DNA of 64,000 nt from Diphasiastrum complanatum (Eukaryota; Streptophyta; Lycopodiopsida; Lycopodiales; Lycopodiaceae), in NCBI GenBank assembly GCA_029204225.1, contig CM055092.1, positions 41,756,016 through 41,820,015 on the forward strand. The letters are read 5' to 3'. Numbering within the stretch: position 1 is the stretch's first letter; every line of letters begins with the position of its first letter. Position numbers and translations under genes: made by a program. A model generated the notes under the pieces. That model was not told the origin of the DNA. It worked only from the letters and a program-made list of their open reading frames with translations, and made no database searches. Below, piece after piece: positions 1 through 10,500 of the stretch.

Positions 1-1386
1 CAGAAAATGATGACAGCGTACAAGGTGGCGAGGCTTCAGTGAAACATAAAAAGTGAAAAATGAAGTTATGAAAAGATATAAAGCAGTGATTAGAGAAGCT
101 CTATATTATTCTTGAAAAAAAGTCTGCCAGATTTCCCTCGTACACTTGTCACTTACACAAGATATAGAGTGACCAGCTAGTTTCATTGATGACCAAGGGA
201 GGATATATTAACACACAAACAAAGAACCCGTTGACAAACACAAGGGTACCCCTCGGAAGAAGCAATGAACTCATTACAGGATGCTCATTTGCTGCACAAC
301 TGCTCAGACATCTTTAGACAACAAATCAGGTCTGCCTAACAAAGTTACCTATGTAAAAAAAATTTAAAAAAATTCAGAAAACATGTCTTGCTACAAACCT
401 CAAGTCTGCCCTTAAGAAAAATTGATACTCAAGAAAAACAGGAAGGGAAACCATGGCAGTATTTCAAACCCATAATTTGAAAAGCAATTCACAAGGTAAT
501 GTACTAGGAAAATCAAAGGACCTGTGATCACATGAAAATAATATCCATGAAAACCCGAGCCAGTGTTCCATATATAATCTTAGAATAGAAAATTTGGAGC
601 TTTCATAACTTTAAAGAGGGCATTTGTTATCCTCCTGTAACAATTTTCATGCATATCAATCTTCAAGCCCAGTCCTACATAAAGCAGTATAACCATAAAC
701 TAAACAGCATTTCATATCGTATTTTTCAAGGCATGGATTTGAAAAATATAGCCCATAAATTGGTAGAAAATGTACTTAAGATCATGAAATCTCATTGGGT
801 TTGAGCATTTGTGATACTCTATGAACTCCTGAGCTTTCTGTTATCCAAGAAGCCCTTAAGAGGCACCAATAAAAGTTTCTAAATTAATATATGAAATCCA
901 AGGATGGGCACTAATATGATTTTACAAGTGCATCCTACAATCCACCACAATTTAAGCCCAAAAAGTATCGAAGGCCTTGGAATGGGACCTAAAAATCATG
1001 TCCGTAAACGTGCTTACTAAGTAGACAGAATCGTGCAGATCCTAAAAATAAAGTGCGGCACTACAGAGAACTTCAGTGCACTTATGCATGACACAAATTT
1101 CCTATCAGAAAATGTCTGTTTTGACTATAAAGGAAAAAAATTTGGCCTTTGACTGACCAATAAAATAAAGATTGGGTTTCACTTCAGCGCTCAATCTTTC
1201 AGAAACTGATGACATAATAACTCATCCACATCTCCCATGGGCCACGATTAACAGAAAGATGAGAGACATACACAATTTCAGATCTTACCCTTGAGAACTG
1301 ATACTCTACCTGCACTGCATGTTTCATCATGCACAAGCATAATAAATGATTTGCCCACATCAATCAGCTATATTAGCATATATCAC
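1..1386. other. ECM29 intron sequence, no recognisable gene
   Basis: AT-rich sequence downstream of the last visible ECM29 exon on the minus strand. I looked for the next conserved ECM29 block (the WTAAFRAMDD region) and did not see it. No transposon termini, tandem repeats or RNA genes were recognised. Confidence 0.5.
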
Positions 1387-1563
1387 CTCACTGAATTTGC
1401 GACCTTGTAGCAGATCTGCCAAAGCTAAACAAGATGCCTCACGAGAGCGCCAGAGTCGAGATCCCAAATTCACCAACAAGTCATCCATAATATCATCAAA
1501 GAATTCTTGAATTACCAATTTGGGTTCTGCCACGAGTGATGTCCATATGTGCCCCATTGCTTC
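1387..1563 (-). CDS. ECM29: ECM29 exon i (last visible exon)
   Basis: The 177-nt exon (59 codons) follows acceptor TGTTAG and ends GAG|GTGATA. It starts [15 protein letters not shown], which continues KRIQ of exon h, and ends with [26 protein letters not shown]. The next exon expected from the family was not found in bases 1-1386. Confidence 0.92.
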
Positions 1564-4500
1564 CTAACATCACCAAACAAAATCAGAGTCGTATGTCATC
1601 TAGAAATTGCTGAGGTGAATCACTCTAGGACAGGTAACAAAATTTGGAAATGAATGAATCAATGAGAGCATGTGGCAAGGTTGCTTGATCCTACGACATG
1701 AAAGTGAAAACATTTAAATCGATTTACACCAGCAAGTTGCAAAGGTGGTGTAGTTTGCATCTCCAAAGAAACACAACACCGCCTTGTATTGGACTTGGAA
1801 AAGTCGTCTTACATGTGAAATAGCCAACATGAGCACAATAAGTATTTGTATTGAGTTCCTTCTCTATCAGTTTAGTGTCGTGAACTTGCAACTGCGTTTA
1901 TCTTCAGGGAACCCAAAAAATATTTCACATGCACAAGCACATACACACACCCAGCCACACACATGCTCTTTGGGGTTTAGGGTTCAGTTAAACATAAATT
2001 GGGTCAAAAAGTCAGAAACCAATGATTGTAAGCCGAATCCAGAATGAAATGGACACATTGGGGACATGGCAACATGATCCACGACGGGTTTGGAGGACAT
2101 CGTGTGACAAGCCTATCCAACCAGCGACCAGTAAGAAGTTGCTAAGAAGAGAGAAAAATTTGGAATTCATTTTTTTAAGAGAAAAAAATTAGCAAGAAAG
2201 CACAGTTAATGGAAAAAGCAGGTGAAGACAGCATATGTAACATGTAAATGGTAAAGCATAAGAAATTGAAAAAATACAAGTGGAAATATACATACCTGTT
2301 CCATACCATAAGGTACAAAGTATTGTTTTATACATGTGGAACACTAAAACATTCAAAAAAAAAAAACTCATATGTTTATAGTAGTATAGTTGCACAGAAA
2401 CGCATTTCTGGGCAAACACATTTCTCAGAAACGCAGAAAAAATTAAAAAAAATTAAAAATATAGTAAAAAATGCAGGAGAATAGATGGGGGGAGGGTGGT
2501 CTTGGCATAGTAACTGCTCATTATCGATGCAGTGATTTGACAGGAAAAGGAACACATTTCCATAGAAAATTTTTAACCTTGATAGAATTCAACAGGCATT
2601 GTTGCCCCCAAACTGGACCACATTGTACCCAAAACATCCTCCTGGTGTACTCATATTATCCATCCCATCGCTAAAAAGGTGACCCCATGAATCCTGGTAA
2701 CTATCATACTATCATGATCAGGCACATTACTGTGAATCTGTATGTCACTATTATTTAGTCAGTGGTAAGTTTTGAGGTAGAGATCAAGAGATTACATGCT
2801 CTGGGCCAGGCAGGTTTCCGAGCTCACTATTCCACGACAAACCATCTTTTCACTCTTCGTGATATTCTTGCGAAGCCATATGGTACCATACTTCAGTCTG
2901 CAGTGAGCCCAGAGGTGGGCCCTAGGAGGTTACACACTTTGAGCCAGGTAGGGTTTCGAGCCCATTACTCTACCACCAGCCTTATCTTCACTCTTCGGGC
3001 TTTGATCAAGGAAACGAAGCACCAGAAAGAGAAGGTTAATTGTTGTTTTGTGGACTTCGGAAAACCCTTTGATTCTATCCCGTGCTCCTTGCTTCGTGAC
3101 CTTGGCTTCTCCACTGACATTATTCCAGCTGTGATGGCTCTTTATGAGAGAGTTTTGGGTTGTTCTCGACATGGCAGTGGTATTTCTGAGCATATTTGGA
3201 GCACCATTAGGGTGCAACAAGGTTGCTCTCTTTCACTAGTTCCCTTTCGATTATATATTGATGAGTTGGAGAAGGTGTTACGAGTACGTAACCAGTGACG
3301 AACCCTAGAGAACACAGGAGGTCAGATACCACAGTCAAGGTCGTGTCTAGCGTACACGACCAAGACAGTGTGAGTAGTGTGCCCTGGCACGGTCTATAGG
3401 GCGGGCCTAACACAACCTAGGGAACCTGTCAGCAGGATAGGACCCCACGTTGGGTCCCGACATGCAGTCAGCCACGTCAGTGCCACGTGGCCGACACTTG
3501 GCAGTATGCATGCTACCAGTCCTCACACTGGGCTAGGAGGGGCTTGCTCCATATCAGGGAGTAGGCAAGGTTGGGTGGATCAGTTAGTGTTTGCCCTACT
3601 GTGGTGTTGAGACCTCTAACACTGGTATCAGAGCCATCTCCATCTTTGGGAGCTTATTTTTCAGCAAGAGAGGAATCTATCAGAGTGGATAGGACATCTT
3701 CTAATTTTCAGAAATTAGAGAGACAGATCCAGCACTGTAGAGACAGCACTCTACCGTGTAAATCTCAGAGGAATTACTTGCTTTTTAGATAACATCTGAG
3801 TCAGATTCCTAGTGTAGATCAGTCACTGTAAAATCAGCTATCTATCTCTGATCTTTAGGTGAAAACTTTGGAAATCAGAGCAGATTTGAGGCAGAAGTTT
3901 GAAAGTAGACCCATCGCTGCAAAATCAGCTTTGAAGTCTAATTTTTTTCCCTGCAATTCTGGCAGATCAGAGCGGAAATTGAAGAGGAAAGCTAGTACAG
4001 GTCCACCGCTGATAGGATCTCCTGAAATCTTGAATTTCGGAATCCCTTAGGACCTTCTAATCTGATTTTTTGGAGCCATAGACCTGAGAGACAGATAGCG
4101 AGGGTCTTCAACAAGTCAAATCAGACTTTTGCCCATGGATTCAAGCCTGGAAATCTGGTTTTTCTCAGACAGTAGCCCGATACCTCTGACAGCGAGGGTG
4201 GAGGACAAGTCAATTGAAAAATTTTGTTACTTTCCAGCCTTCGATTCGGATTTCTCAGAGCAGCCAGTTCAGTGAGCAGGGGCCTTCTCCAATTTGGATT
4301 TTTCAGATCTGTTTTTGGTTCCAATTTGTAAAAATTTGGAGTTGCTAGCCTGACAGCGAGGGTAAGAAGCAAAGGAAATCAGAAATTTGCTTGCATTTTG
4401 GTACCCTGGTTGCTGATTTTTCCGGACAGCGGGTCTGTAAAAAGCTACGGAAGAGCTGAGAGGGCTTCCTACTTTTATTGGGGAAGAGAAGGATAGAAAT

Positions 4501-7500
4501 GTAGATATTTTACATACCTTCCTCAGCAAATGGAAGAACATACATGCTCTGTTAAAAACATAGAATTAATGAACCGTTGGTGGTTCACCACGGTGCTGAG
4601 AACTCTACGGTTCACAAAGATTAGTTCCCAGAACCGTGGTAATTAAATAATCAATTAATTAATTAATTTTTTTTTTACTTCCATGAGTGCCAAAAACAGT
4701 GCCATGAGTGCCAAAAACAGTAATAGAAATTTCAACCATTTGTATTCCTGAGTGATACAGTGATACAGTTTGAAACAATGAGTGCCAAAAACAGATTTTT
4801 TTTAACACTGACTGCCAAAAACAGTGAGTGCCACAGATTCTATGACAGTGCCAAAAACAGTAGTGAAATGAGTGCCAAAAACACTGAAATGAGGCCAGAA
4901 ACAGGGAAATGAGGGCCAAAAATCCGTGGGGTTTTGGTGGGGCAAAGAGTTATGGACTTGGCTCATTACATTCGCCGCGTCCATTCTTTTATTGTTATTA
5001 TGCATAAGTAGGCCTGGGGGACCTTTTTATTCATATACTTGCCTTGGGCCCTATTTGGTTATATTTTTAGGACTTGGTCACATTGATTTGGAGTGGGGGT
5101 CCTCCTATTGGGAGGGCGCACTATTTTCCCTCCAAATCCTTTTTCCTCTCTTTTTTTGAATCCTCCATTTGATTCAGGGAGAGGGTATAAGTAGGGCAGC
5201 ATTGTATTCCTTTATTCAGTATATGATGATTGCTCCTCTTTAGCCTCCTTAAGCGTTCTCTTCCTGCTTTCTAGCTTAAGTCCTGCTTTCTAGCATAGCT
5301 AGTGAATCTTAGCTTGTAACTTGGTATCAGAGCACTTTCCTGCAGATTGGTGGAGGCTGTCCAGCGCCCTACCACCCATCACTTTCATCGATTTTTCTCC
5401 GTCAACCTTCCTGCAGATTGGTGGAGGCTGTCCAGCGCCCTACCACCCATCACTTTCATCGATTTTTCTCCGTCATTTTTGCAGATTGGTGGTGGCTGTC
5501 CAGCGCCCTACTGCCCATCACTTTCGACGATTTCTTCATCATTTTTTGCAGTTTTGGTGGAGGCTGTCCAGCGCCCTGCTAACCCATTACTTTCGTCGAT
5601 TTTTTGGGCAGATTTTCATTGTTTTTGCAGATTTGGTAGCTATTGCCCAACGCCCTACTACCTCATCATTTTCGACACTTTTCGTCACCGATTTGCTGTC
5701 CATTTTTTATATTGATTGGAGGCTGTCCAGCGCCCTACTACCATCTCATTTTTAGCGGTAACCCATCACTTTCATTGATTTTTCGGCTGGCCTTGGGCCC
5801 TATTTGGTTATATTTTTAGGACTTGGTCACATTGATTTGGAGTGGGGGTCCTCCTATTGGGAGGGCGCACTATTTTCCCTCCCTTTTTTTGAATCCTCCA
5901 TTTGATTCAGGGAGAGGGTATAAGTAGGGCAGCATTGTATTCCTTTATTCAATTCTAGCTTAAGTCCTGCTTTCTAGCATAGCTAGTGAATCTTAGCTTG
6001 TAACTCAAAGGGTCATAAAAAAGAAATTAATTAATTGATTAATTAATTACAAGTACCGTACCACGGTTCATGAACCGTGGTACGGTTCACCCCACGGTTC
6101 CTAGGACCCACGGTTCTGAGAACCGTGGGTTCTATGGTTAGAAATAAAATGACTATGCTAAAGTTAATCCATAGGTTACTTTGACCCAAAAGGTCGAGAT
6201 TTGTGTGACCATGGGTATTTAGTTATTTAGGCCATCTTAAGTTTGTCTTAAGTTCAGTTGGACCCAATTTTGGTCATGTACTGACTCGTGGGTCCTTAGG
6301 GGTCTAACTTTGTTTAGGGACGCTATCTTGACTTTTGGGGGTGCCCTACATTTAGTAAGTGGTTAACCTTAGGGTTTGGTGGCATTTGGTCACATCCAGG
6401 TAGAGTACTTAGATGCTCATTTTGTATTCCATTTTTACAGTTTGGCTAAGCATTGCTCTCCATTGCTCTTGTTGCTGTTTTCTCTCTCTCTCTCTCTCTC
6501 TCAGAGTTGGGCGCTTAGCCTCTTCTCTCTTGTTTTCTGTGGAGATTGATTGATAATTGGATCTTGGTGACTTGACTCTTGGTTTTCCTACATGGTATCA
6601 GAGCTACCGGATCTGCAGCAAGCTTGTTTGTTGGCACCCTATCAGAAGAGGAGCTTCTCTGCTTTTTGTTGTGAAATTTCAGCATCTTGCTGATCTTTTC
6701 AAGTGGAGTTTAAATCAGCTTTTTTGTCTCTTTTCAGGTTGAAGGAGGGCGGCCATCAGAGATCTTGGAGCAATTTTTGGCACCCAAAAATCAGAATCTG
6801 AAATCTGTATGCAACCAGTTTTCAGCAAGTTTTGTTTGGAGGAGGGCGCCCAAAAATCTGCTACTGATTTTTGGTTGTGGTGTCTCCTTATCTTGCTGTT
6901 TTTGTTTTCAGATTTGCATTTGTGTAGGAGGGTGCCCAAAATTCAGCAAACCCTATTCAGGGTTAGGTCAACTTGTGGCTGGAAATTTGCAGATTCTCAG
7001 CAAGTAGTAGGGCGCTTTCAACAGCCCTATTGGAGTGTGTGTTGATCACACTATTTGGCTTCCTAATTGGGTTTCGGTGTAGGCTTCAATCGAAGGTGAC
7101 CTAATTTTCAAGAAGCTGGTTTTTTTGTGTAGAAAGACAGCCATCTATCTATTATCTTTTGGGCACTTTGGTTGCAGATTGAAAGACATCTTGTGCTCCT
7201 ACTTTCAGCTCTTTGTTTGCTGCAAATTTTTGAGTAGATTTGGTTGTGGAAAGGCTCTCTTTCCTATCTACTACAAGCTGAAATTTTGTTGGAGGTAATG
7301 GCTAAAGAATCGGAAGCTATCGGTTCTTTGTTTAGTGAAGATCGGTTGGATGGCACAAACTACTCCTTCTGGAGTTACACGGTGAAGAATCTTCTCATAG
7401 CAAAAGGGTTGTGGGATTTGGTCAATGGTGATGAGGAAAGGCCTCCGTCTTTGGCACCTCCTACACCTCGTGGATCATCATCATCAACATCATCTTCTAC

Positions 7501-10500
7501 ATCTTTGGAAGAAACATTTGACACTACTTTATATTGTCAAGCTATTGGCTGTCTCATTTACCTATGTAATTCAAGACCAGACATTTCTTATAGTGTCCCA
7601 CTCATGAGTCAATTCATGCATGCCCCGATGACATCACATTGGAAAGCGTTGAAGAGGATCTTTCGATATCTTCAAGGAACAAGAAGTCATGGACTGGTTT
7701 TTCCTGCTTGTGATGATGCATGTTTGGTTGGTTTTAGTGACTCGGATTGGGGTGGAGATCAAGACACTAGACGCTCTACAAGTGGACATTGCTTTTTCTA
7801 TGGAAATTCTGCAATTTCGTGGTCAAGTAAAAAGCAGCCCACTGTTGCTACTTCTTCTAATGAGGCAGAATATAGAGCGATAGTTTCAGCCACAATAGAG
7901 TTGTTGACATGAAGTTTGGCGAGCCCTCAGCCACTCTTATCTTGAGTGATAGTCAAAGTGCGATAGCCATTGCACGGAATCCTGTTTTTCATGCGAGGAC
8001 GAAGCACATCGAGATCCATTATCACTTTGTTCGGGAGAGACTTCATGATGGCGACATTTTACTTGAATATTGTCCTACGGAGGATAATATTGCGGACCTC
8101 TTCACTAAGGCGTTGCCTAGAATCAGATTTGAAGCTTTATGCAAAGCTTTAAATTTGATACCACGTGTTGGTTTTGTTACATAGTGAAGACAGTTTTTTT
8201 GCATTGTCATTTAAGGAGGGTGTTAGAAATAAATGACTATGCTAAAGTTAATCCATAGGTTACTTTGACCCAAAAGGTCGAGATTTGTGTAACCATAGGT
8301 ATTTAGTTATTTAGGCCATCTTAAGTTTGTCTTAAGTTCAGTTGGACCCAATTTTGGTCATGTAGTGACTCGTGGGTCCTTAGGGGTCTAATTTTGTTTA
8401 GGGGCCCTATCTTGACTTTTGGGGGTGCCCTACATTTAGTAAGTGGTTAACCTTAGGGTTTGGTGGCATTTGGTCACATCCAGATAGAGTACTTAGATGC
8501 TCATTTTGTATTCCATTTTTACAGTTTGGCTAAGCATTGCTCTCCATTGCTCTTGTTGCTGTTTTCTCTCTCTCTCTCTTAGAGTTGGGCGCCCAGCCTC
8601 TTCTCTCTTGTTTTCTGTGGAGATTGATTGATAACTAGATCTTGGTGACTTGACTCTTGCTTTCCTACATGCTCTTAAACAGACCCCTGACCATTTGCAA
8701 GCTATTGAGGCCAGTTTTTCCCTAGGACCCATGGCCTACAAGTGGTGGTTAAACCTCCAGAAGACTGGGCAGACTCCCCGGTCATGGAAGGCTTTTGAAG
8801 AAGCGTTCCTAAGAGAGTTTCTACTAGAAAATGAAAAGATAAAAAATATGGATGACTATCAGAAAGTTAGAGGATTTGTCCGTGGCCTTAAAGATGAATA
8901 TAAAGTAGAGGTCCAGAGAAACTCGCCTACTACCCTAGAGCAAGCTCTCAGATATGCTCAAATCTATGATGATTCAGTGGGTAGGAAGAAGGCGAGACAA
9001 CAGCCCCTTTCTGAGCAGCCTACTCAGAAAGACTTTCAATTTAAAAAGAAATTTTTAAAGACAAAGAAAGAAGATAAAGTTAAAAGTGAAGCTCCTCAGA
9101 AACGCCCATCACTCATACAGCCCTTAAAACCAGAAGATTTTGAGAAAGCCAAACAAGAGCGTTTGTGCTTTGTGTGCATGGGCAAGGGACACACAGTCAC
9201 ACAATGTCCCAAGGGGCCATTCATTAAAAAAGAAAGAAAGATAAAAAACAAGTCCATCTTGTTCAGACAGTGAGTTTCCCAAGTGACTCGGCAGCTTCCG
9301 AGATAAAAGTGTTTCATGAAGACCATGAACACTGTTGCCAAATAACTTCTGCAATGCTAGCGAGACCCTTTAGCTTTGGGCCGCATGACCTAGTACGTAT
9401 GCATGGGAAAGTTGGTAACCAGTCAGTCAGAGTCATGGTTGATGATGTGGGGCAATTCATAATTTCATCAACTACACCCTAGTTAAAAAACTCAGCCTTC
9501 TAGAAGTACCTAGTCAGCATAGGTACATAGTTTCTTTAGCCAAGGGTGAAGACAAAAAAATTTGGGAAACTATGGTAAGTAATCTAAATCTTGGTATTTA
9601 GGGGTATCAAGATGAAATAAACTTTCAGTAATAAACCTGGATCACACAGATATTGTTCTCGGGAGAGATTGGCTCTACAGCTTAGGACCTTCCCTCCACA
9701 GAAATTATCAGAAAAACACCCTCAGCTTTCAACATAAAGGCTGAGAAATCCAGTTGCATGGGGAGCAAGCTGTCCCCAATAGCCCTATGGTCTGCAGTTC
9801 AGAGCTCTGTCAGTTAATTGAAGACAACGACCATCAGGTATTCTTTTGTGACTTTCAGTTTATTCCAGAAGTTTCTATTTCTAGTTCTTTACAGCAGAAA
9901 GTAAGCAAATTAGAAACTTTATTGTCTAAATTTAAAAATGTTTTTCCTGAAGATTTACTGCATGGTTTACCACCTAGCAGAGATGTAGATCATGTAATAA
10001 ACCTAGTACCAAGCACAACACCTGTTTCTAAACCTCCGTATCGGGTCAGCTGAACAGAGGATGAAAACATAACTAGGCAGTTAACAGATTATCTTGGGAA
10101 AGGCCAAATTCAGACCAATAGTCCACCATGGCCCTCACCAGTCCTGTTGGTGAAAAAGGAGGGGTCTATGTGTCTTTGCGTAGACTACAGAGCCCTCAAT
10201 AAGGTCACAATTAAGAATAAGTACCCAATGCCTCAGGCAGACGAGTTGTTTGATCAACTCGACGGGGCTAAGTTTTTCAGTAAAATTGACCTTAGATCGA
10301 GATATCATCAAGTCCGTATAAAGTCGAAAGATGTCCCGAAAACAGCTTTTAGGATTCGTCATAGTCATTATAAGTTCAAGGTGATGCCCTTTGGGCTCAC
10401 AAATGCTCCAACTACCTTTATGACCTTGATGAACTCAAACCATACTTGGGTAAGTTTGTGGTTGTATTTTTAGATGACATCCTCGTCTACAATAAAATGA

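Larger units (their letters stand above)
4948..6005 (+). mobile_element. Short non-coding LTR element D (AGTTAT-ended family)
   Basis: The 5' LTR is 4948-5321 (AGTTATGGACTTGG...CTTGTAACT) and the PBS TGGTATCAGAGC begins at 5322. The short internal region has imperfect tandem repeats. The 3' LTR lacks its first part and spans about 5789-6005. CAAAG is present at both 4943-4947 and 6006-6010, fixing the element ends as AGTT...AACT. There is no gag or pol. The LTR holds a TATAAGTAGGG promoter-like motif near 5186. It shares LTR ends, PBS and internal repeat units with the element at 62588 and with coding element B at 23427. Confidence 0.9.
4555..6137. mobile_element. Foldback/MITE-like element with TTA target duplication
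   Basis: Inserted five bases into the copia 5' LTR: TGTTA | element | TTAGAAAT, so TTA (possibly GTTA) is duplicated at 4552-4554 and 6138-6140. The ends are imperfectly inverted: left AAAACATAGAA, right TTCTATGG. Inside each end are repeated GAACCGTGG/CCACGGTTC units, then mirrored AATTAATTAATT tracts (about 4647-4665 and 6024-6048). The left interior (4678-4920) has irregular repeats of GAGTGCCAAAAACAG. Without the nested LTR element it is about 520 bp. TTA fits PIF/Harbinger-type insertion but no transposase is present, so the class is uncertain. Confidence 0.7.
4550..8669 (+). mobile_element. Ty1/copia non-autonomous deletion derivative
   Basis: LTRs run TGTTAGAAATAA...CTTTCCTACA. The 5' LTR starts at 4550 and, after interruption by the foldback element, continues 6138-6592. 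The 3' LTR is 8221-8669. The five bases TGCTC before the element (4545-4549) are repeated after it (8670-8674), giving a target duplication that also restores the gypsy gag reading. The PBS TGGTATCAGAGC abuts the 5' LTR at 6593, and a TTAAGGAGGG purine tract abuts the 3' LTR. Inside, only the start of gag and the end of pol (RNase H) remain. Confidence 0.9.

Noticed and set aside
1784-2484. Small plus-strand open frames at 1784-2047 and 2248-2484
   Set aside because: Low-complexity or Lys-rich chance frames in ECM29 intron sequence, without domain similarity.
5321-5755. Repetitive 120-144 residue open frames in element D
   Set aside because: The tandem DNA repeats keep several frames open at once and the peptides match nothing; the same applies to 63307-63640.
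7298-8184. Host RNase H or other cellular gene at 7298-8184
   Set aside because: It lies between copia LTRs with PBS and PPT and carries copia gag and RNase H motifs.
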